DNA of 64,000 bases from Acidobacteriota bacterium (GTDB lineage: Bacteria > Acidobacteriota > Blastocatellia > Chloracidobacteriales > JADJPF01): NCBI GenBank assembly GCA_016213785.1, contig JACQZQ010000001.1:1-64000 (forward strand), read 5' to 3'. Below, piece by piece: positions 44,424-54,911 of this stretch (positions are counted from its first letter, which is position 1; each line of letters opens with the position of its first letter). Under the pieces are notes generated by a model that made no database searches, had not been told where the DNA came from, and was given only the letters and a program-made list of their open reading frames with translations. The position numbers and the translations under genes were made by a program.

Positions 44424-45242
44424 ATGTTAAGTGATAAGAAAATTGCTGTTATTGGCCTAGGTACTATGGGACATGCTGTAGTTAATGGGCTTTTACGCTC
44501 TCAAGCCGTTAGCCCTGATCAAATAAGCGCTACAGTTCGCACAAAGCCTAGCGCTGAAAAAGTATCAAAAGACTTAGGGATTAAATGTATTACAGATAAT
44601 GTAGCAGCAGTAAATGGAGCCGATATTGTACTGCTTTGTGTAAAACCAAAAGATATTGAAAAAATAGCAGAACACTTAACTAAAAAAGGTGCACTTAAAA
44701 ACAATCCTTTAATTATTTCTATTGCAGCAGGAACTAGTACTGGGTTTATTGAAAATATTATTGGACAAGATTGTCCTGTGCTTCGTGCAATGCCTAATAC
44801 GCCTTGTTTTATTGGTAAAGGAATGACTGTAGTTGCTAAAGGTTCTCAAGCTAAAGAAGAGCATGTTAGTTTGGCTAGAGATATTTTTTCAACTATGGGA
44901 CGTTTTGCAGAGCTTGAAGAAAAACATATGGATACAGTCACAGGACTTTCTGCAAGTGGGCCAGCCTTTATCTATATCATTATTGAGGCTTTAGCCGATG
45001 GTGGAGTAATGAGGGGGCTACCTCGAAGTGTAGCTACAGAATTAGTTGCTCAAATGACTTTAGGTGCGGCTGAAATGATTTTAACAACAGGAAAACACCC
45101 TGCTGCTCTAAAAGATGAAGTAACAACTCCAGCAGGATGTACAATAGCTGGAATTTTAGCTCTAGAAGATGGTCGTATTCGTTCAGTGCTTGCTCGTGGT
45201 GTAGAAACTGCTGCTAAAGTTGCTAGCGAGTTAGGAAGATAA
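44424..45242 (+). CDS. proC: Pyrroline-5-carboxylate reductase
   Basis: 272 residues, normal length. The nucleotide motif IAVIGLGTMGHAVVNGLL is at the N-terminus; LRAMPNTPCFIGKGMT, the TGLSASGPAFIYIIIEALADGG-type block and DEVTTPAGCTIAGILALE are the family signatures. It makes proline from pyrroline-5-carboxylate with NAD(P)H. It is first in a proC-proB-proA cluster (gaps of 126 and 22 bases) that holds the whole pathway from glutamate. Confidence 0.96.
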   Translation: MLSDKKIAVIGLGTMGHAVVNGLLRSQAVSPDQISATVRTKPSAEKVSKDLGIKCITDNVAAVNGADIVLLCVKPKDIEKIAEHLTKKGALKNNPLIISIAAGTSTGFIENIIGQDCPVLRAMPNTPCFIGKGMTVVAKGSQAKEEHVSLARDIFSTMGRFAELEEKHMDTVTGLSASGPAFIYIIIEALADGGVMRGLPRSVATELVAQMTLGAAEMILTTGKHPAALKDEVTTPAGCTIAGILALEDGRIRSVLARGVETAAKVASELGR

Positions 45243-45368
45243 TTTTTAATAAAATTTTAATTTTCTTGCCTAAAATAATCCTTCTGGCTATTGATAAAAG
45301 CTTACAATAAATCAAAACAGTCTAAGAACATTACTTAGGTGTAAAATATAGCATTTTAAGAATAAAAA

Positions 45369-46544
45369 ATGGATAAACTAGAACAATCAATACATGCTTC
45401 TATAACTAATGCTCAAAGAATAGTGGTAAAAGTTGGAACTAATGTAATTATGCGCGAAGATGGAGCAGTTGCATTAGGCCGTATTTATAATTTAATTGAG
45501 TCACTAGCTAACTTACGTAAGCAGGGAAAAGATGTTTTGCTAGTTTCTTCTGGCGCAGTTGGGCTTGGAGCACAACGCTTAATGCTAGATAAAAAACCTA
45601 AACAATTAAACCTTAAACAGGCTTGTGCAGCTATTGGTCAAGGCCGCTTAATGGCAATTTATGAAGATGCTTTTGAAAAATTAGGAGTAGTTGTTGCTCA
45701 GGTTTTATTAACAGAGGATGATTTTACTAACCGCAATCGTTATATAAACTTGCAGGCTACATTAACTAAACTTCTAGAACTTGGAGTAATTCCTGTTATT
45801 AATGAAAATGATACTGTCTCTACACTAGAATTAGAAAGAGCTTTATCAGAAGAATCTAAAGCACATACACCTGTATTTGGCGATAATGACAAGCTTTCGG
45901 CTTTAGTTATGAGCAAGATTCTTGCTGATTTGCTTATAATTGTTTCAGATGTTGATGGTTTATACACAAGTAACCCTAAAAAAGATAAAAGCGCAAAGCT
46001 AATTCCTGTTGTCAATAAAATTACCCCAGAAATAGAAAGTATTGCTGAGGGTGCTAGTGATAGAGGGCGCGGCGGGATGAAAACCAAAGTAGAAGCAGCA
46101 AAAATTGCTACAAGTTCTGGAGGCTTAGTTGTAATTGCTAGTGGTAAAATTCTAGGTGTTTTAGAGCGTATTTTTGCAGGCGAAGCAATTGGAACAGTCT
46201 TTTTACCTGTTACACAGCTTTCTAGTAAAAAACGCTGGATTGCTTATGCTTCAGCACTCTCAGGTACTTTGGTAGTCAATCTAGGTGCTAAATTAGCGCT
46301 CTTAAATAAAAAAGCTTCTCTTTTACCAGCAGGCATTGTTAAATTAGAAGGGAATTTTGATCGGGGCGAAGTAGTAAGTATTAGTGATGAAATTGGTGTA
46401 GAATTTGCTCGCGGAATTGTTAATTATTCCAGCCAAGATGCCACAAAACTAATAGGTATACACTCAGACAATATTGAATATTTAGTTGACCAAAAAAATC
46501 ATGACGCGCTAATTACTCGGGATAATATAGTGATTTTGACGTAA
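45369..46544 (+). CDS. proB: Glutamate 5-kinase
   Basis: 391 residues. The amino-acid-kinase domain (about 12-265) has VVKVGTNVI, SSGAVGLGAQRL, INENDTV and FGDNDKLSALV; the regulatory DRGRGGMKTKVEAAKIA stretch is present. A C-terminal PUA domain (about 285-370) completes the usual architecture. It phosphorylates glutamate at the gamma-carboxyl, the committed step of proline synthesis and the target of proline feedback in the family. It is the middle gene of the proline cluster. Confidence 0.96.
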   Translation: MDKLEQSIHASITNAQRIVVKVGTNVIMREDGAVALGRIYNLIESLANLRKQGKDVLLVSSGAVGLGAQRLMLDKKPKQLNLKQACAAIGQGRLMAIYEDAFEKLGVVVAQVLLTEDDFTNRNRYINLQATLTKLLELGVIPVINENDTVSTLELERALSEESKAHTPVFGDNDKLSALVMSKILADLLIIVSDVDGLYTSNPKKDKSAKLIPVVNKITPEIESIAEGASDRGRGGMKTKVEAAKIATSSGGLVVIASGKILGVLERIFAGEAIGTVFLPVTQLSSKKRWIAYASALSGTLVVNLGAKLALLNKKASLLPAGIVKLEGNFDRGEVVSISDEIGVEFARGIVNYSSQDATKLIGIHSDNIEYLVDQKNHDALITRDNIVILT

Positions 46545-46566
46545 GACTTTAGTAAAGGATAAATAA

Positions 46567-47895
46567 ATGACAAGACCTAATATGATTAATGAAGAGGTTT
46601 ATATTATTGCAAAAGCAGCTAAAGCCGCGTCTAGACGTTTGTTGGTTGCTAATGGTGAGCTAAGAAATCAGATTTTACTTAAGATTGCTACTGAATTAGA
46701 AGAGCGTCAGGATGAAATCTTAGCTGCTAATCTAGAAGATCAAAAAAATGCCTTGCCTTTAGTAAATAATGGTCAAATGGCAAAATCACTCTTTGATCGC
46801 CTTAAGTTAGATAAAATTAAACTTAAAACGATGATTGAGGGTGTTAGAACAGTAGCAGATCTAGAAGACCCTCTAGGCAAAATTCTTAGTAAAACCCTAT
46901 TAGATGATGGTTTAGAACTTCAAAAAGTAAGTTGTCCTTTAGGAGTACTAGCAGTTATTTTTGAATCGCGCCCTGATGCGGTTACTCAAATAAGCGCTTT
47001 AGCCATTAAATCAGGTAATGCAGTAATTCTTAAAGGTGGTCGAGAGGCTCTAAACTCAAATTTAGTGCTAGTTAAAGCAATAAAATCAGCACTTAGCCAT
47101 TTTCCAGAAATCCCAACAGATTCAGTCTCTTTAGTTGCTGAACGTGAGCAAATAAATGCTCTTCTTTCACTAGATTCTTATGTAGATTTAGTTATTCCTC
47201 GTGGATCAAATGAATTAGTCCGTTATATTCAAGCACATACACGTATTCCTGTACTTGGACATGCTGAGGGAATTTGTCATATATATGTTGATAAAAGTGC
47301 TAATTTAGAAATGGCTAAAGAAATAGTCTATGATGCTAAATTACAATACACGGCTGCATGTAATTCGCTAGAAACCCTTTTAATACATAAAGATATAGCA
47401 AAAGAGGCTCTAGAGAAAATATTAGGTAAATTACAGAGCGCAGGAGTTGAATTAAGAGGATGCTACCTTACAAAAAGCTTAAGTGCAAATATTAATATAA
47501 AATCTGCTGGCCTTGAGGACTGGAAAACGGAGTATTGTGCACCAATTTTATCTATAAAAATAGTTGATAGCTTAGACGAAGCTATAGAACATATAAATAC
47601 TTATGGCTCTGGTCATACTGATTCAATTATTACTGAAGACAGAGTGCGGGCAGAAATTTTCCTTAATAGTATTGATGGAGCAGGAGTTTATCATAATGCC
47701 TCAACCCGTTTTGCTGATGGGTTTAGATATGGTTTTGGTGCAGAAGTTGGTATAAGTACTTCTAAACTTCATGCTCGTGGGCCAGTAGGTTTAGATGGTT
47801 TAGTTTCTTATAAATATAAACTTTATGGTTCTGGACAAGTAGTTGCAACTTATAGTGGTGCTAATGCAAAAAGCTTTATGCATAAAAAATTATAA
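46567..47895 (+). CDS. proA: Glutamate-5-semialdehyde dehydrogenase (gamma-glutamyl phosphate reductase)
   Basis: 442 residues. The aldehyde dehydrogenase-like fold shows CPLGVLAVIFESRPD, SGNAVILKGG, the catalytic Cys in YTAACNSLETLL and the C-terminal VGISTSKLHARGPVGLDGL. It reduces gamma-glutamyl phosphate with NADPH to glutamate semialdehyde, which cyclises to the ProC substrate. It begins 22 bases after proB, which indicates translational or transcriptional coupling. Confidence 0.97.
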   Translation: MTRPNMINEEVYIIAKAAKAASRRLLVANGELRNQILLKIATELEERQDEILAANLEDQKNALPLVNNGQMAKSLFDRLKLDKIKLKTMIEGVRTVADLEDPLGKILSKTLLDDGLELQKVSCPLGVLAVIFESRPDAVTQISALAIKSGNAVILKGGREALNSNLVLVKAIKSALSHFPEIPTDSVSLVAEREQINALLSLDSYVDLVIPRGSNELVRYIQAHTRIPVLGHAEGICHIYVDKSANLEMAKEIVYDAKLQYTAACNSLETLLIHKDIAKEALEKILGKLQSAGVELRGCYLTKSLSANINIKSAGLEDWKTEYCAPILSIKIVDSLDEAIEHINTYGSGHTDSIITEDRVRAEIFLNSIDGAGVYHNASTRFADGFRYGFGAEVGISTSKLHARGPVGLDGLVSYKYKLYGSGQVVATYSGANAKSFMHKKL

Positions 47896-48130
47896 ATTAA
47901 AAATTTAATAGAGCTTTTGCTAGAAAATTCTAGAAAGAAAATTTCTTTGACCATTATGGTTGTCTATTATCCTTTAAAGCGGTTAATATATAAACTCTAG
48001 TAACCAATAATAAATTATTTGGATACTATCAAATGTCCTTATATCTACAGGACTAGAGTATCTAAAATTGAAAGTTTCTTTCTAAAATATAAATTAAAAT
48101 CCTAACATTTTACTATTTTGGAGTTTCCCA

Positions 48131-51100
48131 ATGAAGGTTTGCAGCTTTTGCGGCAAACAATGGTCTGATAATACTAAATTTTGCCCAGCAGATGGAAATA
48201 CTGTCTTAGATATTGTTCCTAGGGACAATTCTATAAGGCCATCTTTTCGCAATAAGGAAAAGGAAAAAAAGCTGGAAAAAATTGATCCATGGACAAACCT
48301 AATAGGTAAAACTCTTAATAGAACATACCAAATAGAAGAAAAATTAGGCCAAGGCGGAATGGGAGCAGTTTTTCGTGCTCGTCATTTAGGTATTGGAGAC
48401 ACAATAGCTCTAAAAGTTATCTCTGAAGAACACACTAAAGATTCTGTAATGCTTGCTAGATTTCGTCGTGAGGCTCAAGCCGTGCGCCGCCTAGCACATC
48501 CTAATGCCGTTACTGTCCATGATTTTAATACTACAGAAGAAGGTCTTTACTTTATGGTTATGGAGTTTGTTAAAGGACAAACTCTTGAACAATATCTCTC
48601 AGAACAACAAACAAGCCTTTCCCCTCAACGGGCTTTAGAAATACTTAGACCTGTAGCTAATGCTCTGGATGTAGCACATAACTTAGGCATTATTCATCGT
48701 GATATTAAGCCTGCCAATTTAATGTTATGTAAAGATAGTTCTGGGCGTGAACAAGTAAAAGTGCTAGATTTTGGTACTGCAAGGCTAAGCTCAACTAATG
48801 ATCCTGAGGCAGTCTCTCTTACTCATCAAGGTCAGATTTTTGGTACTCCTTTTTATATGGCTCCAGAATCAGTACTTGGTGAACCTATAACGCATAGCAT
48901 TGATATTTATTCTTTAGGCATTATTCTTTATAAAATGCTTACAGGTACTCTACCTTTTCAGTCAGATAAAAGTATGCAGGTTATGATGTCTCATGCTCAT
49001 ACAACTCCAGATATACCTTCAGTAAGAAATCCTAAGTTACATACTAAGTATGATAGCCTAATACTAAAAGCTATAGAAAAAACGGCAGCAAAACGTTATC
49101 AAAGTGCAGGAGAGTTTATAAGCACTTTAGCTAGTTTAGTTAATGAAGATAATAAGTCTGTAGCTTCTACAATAGTGGAAGAAGAGTACTCAGTAGTTTC
49201 TAATATAGTTTCAAAAGTAAAGCTTGCTGCTATAAAAGAACCTGAGTTTAATTGTTATATAGGTCGAGAAAATGAATTAAAACGCTTACAAGAGATTTTT
49301 TCTCAAGCTTGTGAAAGTAGAGCAAACCCAGTTTTTGTTATTGGTAGTCCTGGTCTTGGAAAAACTCAACTCTTAACTAGGTTTCGTGATTGGGCTAATG
49401 AACAGGGAAGTTTAGTTTTAATGGGTAAGTTTTTTGATTATGGAGGAACTGTAACAGAGCCTTTAAGAGTTTTTAAGAATTTGTTGATGGGACTTATTTC
49501 TACAGGAATACTTAATAGTATTCCTGTAAGTGTGTTTAGTAGTTCTAAACCAACAGATGATAAAACAGGAGTTTCCGAGACTAGTAGTAGTGAAAAATGG
49601 CAAGCTTTTGCCAATTTAGCAAACTCTTTTATCTCGCTTGCTCGTAATCGCACAGTAGTATTAATTCTTGATGATATACAATGGGCTGATGTACTTAGTT
49701 TAGAATTTATAAGATATTTATTACGTAATGTAGAAAGCTTACGCTTTTGTTTTGTAGCAGGCTCTCATACTGAAGAATCAAAAACTAAAGGGCATCCTTT
49801 CCGTGAATGGTTAGTTAAACAAGCACAATATAACCATTATGAAAAAATAGAACTACAAGCATTTGATAAACAGGGAATTAAAACTCTGTTAGAAACCATT
49901 TTCCATTTTATCGAAGTAAGTCAAAAAGATATTGAAGTACTTTATAAATTAACTAGTGGAAATCCATTGTATTTAATAGAGGTTATTAGGCTTTTAGTTG
50001 ATAATCAACGTATAAGTTTTCAGGATGGTGTATGGTGTGGAGGTGATTTTGATGAGGTAAAATTACCTGATACTGTAACTAATATAGTTCGTTATAAGAT
50101 GGAAGCCTGTTCAGAAGAGCTAAGAGAAGTACTTATTGCTGCTTCTGTAATAGGTGATACTTTTGAATTTGATTTACTTAAAGCTATATGTGAGATTAGC
50201 GAAGGAGACTTAGAAAGCTTTTTAGCTATGGGTGTTAAGGAACTACTCTTAAAAGATGAAGATAGTACGGAAGACTACTATGAGTTTTATAATTCAACTA
50301 TTAGACGTGCCATCTATGATGATATTCCTAAAAGACATAAAAAACGGTTACATTTTAAGGCTGCAAAAGAAATTGTTAAACTAAATGTAGGAAAATCACA
50401 TTTAACTAATAGTGCTTTAGCCTATCATTTCTATTCAGCAGGTGAATGGGAACTGGCAGCAAAACATAGTCTAGCTAGTGTTGAGCAGGCTTTTAGTAAA
50501 CAAGCAATGGATGAAGTAATAAGGTTTTCTCGTTATGCCGAAGATGCTTTAACTCGCTTAGCTGCTGAAGATGCTTTGGCTAGTGAATCAGAGGAATCTG
50601 AAGCAGATATTAATGAATTTAGACGGCGTATAGCTCAAGTAAGAATTAAACGATCTATTGCTTTAATGCGCTTAGGTAATTTTAAGGAAGCACAACAAGA
50701 AGCAGAATCCTTACAACAATACATTGAAAACCTGACTCCTGAACTCCAAGCAAGGCTTTATTTAGTTTTAACAGAACTGTGTTTTTGGTCTAGCCGTAAT
50801 GCTGAGGGTGTTAACATAGGCTCAAGAGGTTTAGTCCTAGCACGCCAAGCAAATGATGAAGAATGTATAAGATATACAATGTTTTTCCTTGCTTGGTGTA
50901 GAGTAAGAATTACTCCTATTTCTGAAAGTACAGCATTATTTCAACAAATAATAGATCTTGCTAAAGAAGCTGAAGACCGTTCCTTAGAAGCAAGAGCGCT
51001 TTCTGCCTTAGCAAATTTAATCCATATCACAGGCCAATGGCGTAAGGCACGAACTTATCTAGAAGAAGCTTATAAGATTGCTAAAGAGGTTGGAGATCAT

Positions 51101-51787
51101 TTTGTTAAAAGCCAAGTATTATTATTTTCTGCTTGGACAGTAGAATTTGAAAATAATTATGAAAAACTAAAACAATATTCTGATGAAGGAATAAAAGTAG
51201 CCCATACATATGGTTGGCGTAATTGGGAAGGCTATCAGTATTATGTAATTGGACGAAGTTATCTGCGTCGTTTGCACTCAGATTTTATACTTGCTGAAGA
51301 AATGTTATCTCGTAGCCTCTCTATTATGAAAGAAACTCATGATTTAGTAGGACAACTAGTTGTTTCAAAAGAATTATTAAAACTAGAACTATTAACAGAA
51401 CCGCAAGCAAAACTATCAGAGAGAATAAGAGAAGTTATTAATGGTTTTAATAAAAATCAAGAAATGATTTCAAATTGTGAAGCAATGCTTACTTTAGCTG
51501 ATCTAGAAAGCCAATTAGGTAATGATGAGGGTGCTCTTGTTTTTTACTTAAATGCCTTAAAAATATCTGAACTAGTACCTTTCCTTGAAATTCAGTGGCG
51601 AATCCATTTTAGCTTAGCAAAATGCTTAAAGAAACAAAATAACGAGCCAGGCGCTATTGAACATATGATCCGCGCTATAGAAGTAATTAACCGCCTAAAA
51701 CAAGAATTTGATACTACTGAAGAAGTAGCTGCTTTTCTAGAAAATAAAGAAGAAGTCTATAGCGCTTATGCAGATATGTTTAGTTAA
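48131..51787 (+). CDS. Zinc-ribbon - Ser/Thr kinase - AAA ATPase - TPR signalling protein
   Basis: 1218 residues. An N-terminal zinc ribbon is CSFCGKQW...FCPADG (C4, C7, C18 plus a further ligand not obvious). The kinase (about 66-333) is canonical: GQGGMG at 73-78, K95, HRDIKPAN (189-196), DFG (213-215). A PknK/MalT-like AAA domain (about 377-640) has Walker A GSPGLGKT (405-412) and Walker B LILDDIQWAD (D514, D515). The C-terminal half (about 720-1218) is helical with TPR-like repeats. There is no membrane helix, so it is cytoplasmic. It resembles PknK-type regulators, but no DNA-binding domain is seen at the C-terminus. It stands alone between proA and the AmgK-like gene. Confidence 0.93.
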   Translation: MKVCSFCGKQWSDNTKFCPADGNTVLDIVPRDNSIRPSFRNKEKEKKLEKIDPWTNLIGKTLNRTYQIEEKLGQGGMGAVFRARHLGIGDTIALKVISEEHTKDSVMLARFRREAQAVRRLAHPNAVTVHDFNTTEEGLYFMVMEFVKGQTLEQYLSEQQTSLSPQRALEILRPVANALDVAHNLGIIHRDIKPANLMLCKDSSGREQVKVLDFGTARLSSTNDPEAVSLTHQGQIFGTPFYMAPESVLGEPITHSIDIYSLGIILYKMLTGTLPFQSDKSMQVMMSHAHTTPDIPSVRNPKLHTKYDSLILKAIEKTAAKRYQSAGEFISTLASLVNEDNKSVASTIVEEEYSVVSNIVSKVKLAAIKEPEFNCYIGRENELKRLQEIFSQACESRANPVFVIGSPGLGKTQLLTRFRDWANEQGSLVLMGKFFDYGGTVTEPLRVFKNLLMGLISTGILNSIPVSVFSSSKPTDDKTGVSETSSSEKWQAFANLANSFISLARNRTVVLILDDIQWADVLSLEFIRYLLRNVESLRFCFVAGSHTEESKTKGHPFREWLVKQAQYNHYEKIELQAFDKQGIKTLLETIFHFIEVSQKDIEVLYKLTSGNPLYLIEVIRLLVDNQRISFQDGVWCGGDFDEVKLPDTVTNIVRYKMEACSEELREVLIAASVIGDTFEFDLLKAICEISEGDLESFLAMGVKELLLKDEDSTEDYYEFYNSTIRRAIYDDIPKRHKKRLHFKAAKEIVKLNVGKSHLTNSALAYHFYSAGEWELAAKHSLASVEQAFSKQAMDEVIRFSRYAEDALTRLAAEDALASESEESEADINEFRRRIAQVRIKRSIALMRLGNFKEAQQEAESLQQYIENLTPELQARLYLVLTELCFWSSRNAEGVNIGSRGLVLARQANDEECIRYTMFFLAWCRVRITPISESTALFQQIIDLAKEAEDRSLEARALSALANLIHITGQWRKARTYLEEAYKIAKEVGDHFVKSQVLLFSAWTVEFENNYEKLKQYSDEGIKVAHTYGWRNWEGYQYYVIGRSYLRRLHSDFILAEEMLSRSLSIMKETHDLVGQLVVSKELLKLELLTEPQAKLSERIREVINGFNKNQEMISNCEAMLTLADLESQLGNDEGALVFYLNALKISELVPFLEIQWRIHFSLAKCLKKQNNEPGAIEHMIRAIEVINRLKQEFDTTEEVAAFLENKEEVYSAYADMFS

Positions 51788-51951
51788 CTAATCATCTCCT
51801 AAACAATGTTAAATTAATATTATCCCAACCCTCTCATTTAGCTCTAAGCTAAAGTTCCTGGCTTCAGATAGTTTATTACATATAATTGATCTGATATTAT
51901 TAGCCGTTTTTATTTCTATTAAAATTAAAATTAAATATAGGAAATCTAGTA

Positions 51952-53001
51952 GTGACGCTTAAGAATAATCCTAGTACTATATCAGAAGAAGAACTTTTTA
52001 CTTTTAATTCAGACACTCGCTTAAAATTTTACTTGGACTTTGAACAAGCTAATTTAGGTGTTAAGCAAATAGAAAAGCTTACAGGCGATGCTTCAACCAG
52101 ACAATATTTTCGTCTTTTTTGTACAAATGGTAGTACTTTAATTGCTTCTATTTATCAAGAATCCTTTGACCAAAATACACATCCTTTTTCTGATGTTACA
52201 AAACTTTTTTTAATGGCTAAACTTCCTGTCCCTAAAATAATTGCTGTTTCTGGTCGTTTTGCAATTATGCTTATGGAAGATTTAGGTGATACTAGACTGC
52301 AAGATTGGTTACTAAGGGTCTCAGAAGAAGACTATAAAAATGCTTACAAAGAGGCTATTTCTTTAATTATAGATATTCAAAATGCAACAAATTTGGCTTA
52401 CTTGCAAAACTCTATTTCATCTCGCCTAGCATTTGATCAAGCTAAATTAATGTGGGAATTAGACTTTTTCTATCAACATTATTTTCATAGCTACTTACAA
52501 GTTAAACTTAGTTCTAAAGAAGAAACAGCCTTAAAAACTGAACTTGAAGCAATTGCTAAAGAACTTTCAGCACGTCCTAGGGTGCTTTGTCATAGGGATT
52601 TCCATTCGCGTAACTTAATGTTGTATCAGGGTAAGCAATATATAATTGATCATCAAGATGCTAGAATGGGGCCAGAAAGCTATGATATTGCTTCACTCTT
52701 GCGAGATCCTTACGTAGAACTTAGTGAGGAAATGGTAGAAGCACTTTATCAATTTTTTGTTAATAAAAAACTTGCTCTTGGTGCTAGCCAAAAATGGGTT
52801 GAAGAAATGAAGCAAGAATTTGAGCTAATGACTCTACAAAGAATTGTAAAAGCAATAGGCACTTATGCTTATCAAACTGCGGTAGTAAAAAATAATGTTT
52901 ATGCTCCATATATTCCTAGAGCAATAGCTACTGTAGAAGGTGCAGCTAAAAGATTAGGGCGATTTTCTAACCTATTAAATATGTTAAAAATAGCTAATTA
53001 A
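51952..53001 (+). CDS. AmgK-like sugar kinase / aminoglycoside-phosphotransferase-fold protein
   Basis: 349 residues from a GTG with a TAGGAAA site upstream. N-lobe motif [11 protein letters not shown] (45-55) and [12 protein letters not shown] are those of the AmgK family; the catalytic loop is CHRDFHSRN (H214, D216, N221) and the metal site [18 protein letters not shown] opens at D233. AmgK phosphorylates the anomeric hydroxyl of MurNAc/GlcNAc in peptidoglycan recycling and is normally followed by the nucleotidyltransferase gene murU. Here asnS follows instead, 38 bases downstream, so the partner must be elsewhere or the substrate differs. Confidence 0.85.
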   Translation: MTLKNNPSTISEEELFTFNSDTRLKFYLDFEQANLGVKQIEKLTGDASTRQYFRLFCTNGSTLIASIYQESFDQNTHPFSDVTKLFLMAKLPVPKIIAVSGRFAIMLMEDLGDTRLQDWLLRVSEEDYKNAYKEAISLIIDIQNATNLAYLQNSISSRLAFDQAKLMWELDFFYQHYFHSYLQVKLSSKEETALKTELEAIAKELSARPRVLCHRDFHSRNLMLYQGKQYIIDHQDARMGPESYDIASLLRDPYVELSEEMVEALYQFFVNKKLALGASQKWVEEMKQEFELMTLQRIVKAIGTYAYQTAVVKNNVYAPYIPRAIATVEGAAKRLGRFSNLLNMLKIAN

Positions 53002-53039
53002 CTAAAAACACTTACATTATATCTATTGAGGTAAAAAAA

Positions 53040-54338
53040 GTGAAAGGTCAAGTTTATATTTCTGATGTTGCTAAGCATGTTGGGGAAGAGATTACTATTA
53101 AAGGCTGGTTATATAATATTCGTTCTAGTGGTAAATTGATGTTTCCTCAACTTCGTGATGGTTCAGGTATCATTCAGGGAGTAGTTTTTAAGAAAAATAT
53201 TCCTGAATCAGTTTGGGAAGCTTGTAAAAATTTAACTCAAGAATCTGCTCTTATTGTAAAAGGAACACCTCGTGCTGATGAGCGTGCCCCAGGAGGCTTT
53301 GAGCTTGATGTAACTGATGTAGAAGTAATACAAGTAGCTCATGATTATCCTATTACGCCTAAAGAACATGGCATAGAATTTTTAATGGATCATCGTCATC
53401 TCTGGCTTCGCTCACGCCGTCAACACTCCATCTTAAAAGTTCGAGCAGAAATAATTCGCGCTGTAAGAGATTTTTTTGATGATAGAGATTTTACTCTTTG
53501 CGATACACCTATTTTTACTCCTGCTGCTTGTGAGGGAACTACTACATTATTTGAGTGTGACTATTTTGATGATGAAAAGGCTTATTTAACTCAATCAGGA
53601 CAACTTTATAATGAAGCAACTGCAATGGCTTTTGGTAAGGTTTACTGTTTTGGGCCAACATTTCGCGCTGAAAAATCTAAAACACGTCGCCATTTAACAG
53701 AATTTTGGATGGTTGAGCCAGAAATAGCTTATGCTACTCTTGAAGATGTAATGGAACTAGCTGAAAACTTTATTACATTTATAGTTCAACGTGTCCTAGA
53801 ACGCCGCAAAGAAGAATTAAAAGTCTTAGAGCGAGATATTTCTAAATTAGAAAATATTGCTCCTCCATTTCCTCGACTTCACTATAATGATGCCGCAAAA
53901 ATGCTAAAAGAAGGTGGCTTAGCTTTTGAATATGGTGGTGATTTAGGAGCACCAGACGAGACATTTTTATCAGAAAAATATGATAAACCTTTAATGGTGC
54001 ATCGTTATCCTGCTCCTGTAAAAGCTTTTTATATGGAACCAGATCCAGTAGACCAAAACCTATCTCTTAGCGTTGATATTCTTGCTCCAGAAGGCTATGG
54101 AGAAATTATAGGCGGCGGTCAGCGTATGGTTTCATTAGATAAATTACGTGAACGTATTGCTGAGCATAATTTGCCAGAATCAGCTTTTGATTGGTATCTA
54201 GATTTACGTAAATATGGAAGTGTACCGCATTCAGGCTTTGGTATGGGTATAGAGCGCTGTGTTACATGGCTTTGTGGCATAGAACATGTTAGGGAAACTA
54301 TTCCTTTTCCTCGTATGCTATACCGCTTAAAACCTTAA
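53040..54338 (+). CDS. asnS: Asparagine-tRNA ligase
   Basis: 432 residues from GTG with GAGG upstream. The OB-fold anticodon domain (about 1-105, [24 protein letters not shown]) precedes the class II core with [21 protein letters not shown] (motif 2) and [15 protein letters not shown] (motif 3). The latter region and [11 protein letters not shown] fit AsnRS rather than AspRS. It charges tRNA-Asn directly, so Asn-tRNA need not depend on GatCAB. It is last in the long plus-strand run, ending at a strong terminator. Confidence 0.95.
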   Translation: MKGQVYISDVAKHVGEEITIKGWLYNIRSSGKLMFPQLRDGSGIIQGVVFKKNIPESVWEACKNLTQESALIVKGTPRADERAPGGFELDVTDVEVIQVAHDYPITPKEHGIEFLMDHRHLWLRSRRQHSILKVRAEIIRAVRDFFDDRDFTLCDTPIFTPAACEGTTTLFECDYFDDEKAYLTQSGQLYNEATAMAFGKVYCFGPTFRAEKSKTRRHLTEFWMVEPEIAYATLEDVMELAENFITFIVQRVLERRKEELKVLERDISKLENIAPPFPRLHYNDAAKMLKEGGLAFEYGGDLGAPDETFLSEKYDKPLMVHRYPAPVKAFYMEPDPVDQNLSLSVDILAPEGYGEIIGGGQRMVSLDKLRERIAEHNLPESAFDWYLDLRKYGSVPHSGFGMGIERCVTWLCGIEHVRETIPFPRMLYRLKP

Positions 54339-54374
54339 GATATATTAAATCTCTAAATCTGAAAGTCTTAAAAA

Positions 54375-54403
54375 AAAGAAGAAAACCTGTGGTTTTCTTC
54401 TTT
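54375..54403. terminator. Bidirectional terminator between asnS and the FHA gene
   Basis: AAAGAAGAAAACC (54375-54387) pairs perfectly with GGTTTTCTTCTTT (54391-54403) around a 3-base loop. The flanking A-run and T-run serve both convergent genes. Confidence 0.93.
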
Positions 54404-54413
54404 AATCAACATC

Positions 54414-54911
54414 TTAGTTTAAGTTGGCATTAGGTAATAAAGAAATAACAATAGAAGTTTCTCCGATAGTGATTTCATCTCCTGATTTTAACAGAGCTTG
54501 TTTTACTCTTACTCCATTAACAAAAGTCCCATTTATTGATGCAGTATCAAAGATTTCTACTCTTGCATCAGAATGAACCAACAAACTACAATGTGTGCGT
54601 GAAACATACATATCATCAATAATAAAGTTATTTTTACTTGATCTTCCTATAGTATTATAACCATATTTCAATGGATGAGAAATTAAGCCTAATAATAGTA
54701 AGTAGTTAGAGTGATTATCTAGAAAACCAGGTGCCGGATAGGCAAAACGTATATCTCCCAAAGGGGTATCAGGGTGTAAGTCTAGTAAAACAAAAGTTTT
54801 AGCCCCAACCGCATTTTCTATATTTTTACGAACTTTTTTAAATTGGCTGAGTCTTTTAGGTTCATCTTTAAGGTGAGGGGCTTTAAGCGGATATTTTTTT
54901 GATTTACTCAT
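54414..54911 (-). CDS. Stand-alone FHA-domain protein
   Basis: 165 residues. A basic N-terminal region (about 1-35) and a segment LLDLHPDTPLGDIRF precede an FHA domain (about 68-155) with GRSSKNNFIIDD (GRS 89-91), SRTH (104-107) and NGTFVNG (127-133), all phosphothreonine-binding loops. It has no other domain, so it probably acts as an adaptor for Ser/Thr-kinase products. A good ribosome site (AAGGAG-like, GGAGCG) precedes the ATG. It has no operon partner. Confidence 0.92.
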   Translation of the reverse strand: MSKSKKYPLKAPHLKDEPKRLSQFKKVRKNIENAVGAKTFVLLDLHPDTPLGDIRFAYPAPGFLDNHSNYLLLLGLISHPLKYGYNTIGRSSKNNFIIDDMYVSRTHCSLLVHSDARVEIFDTASINGTFVNGVRVKQALLKSGDEITIGETSIVISLLPNANLN

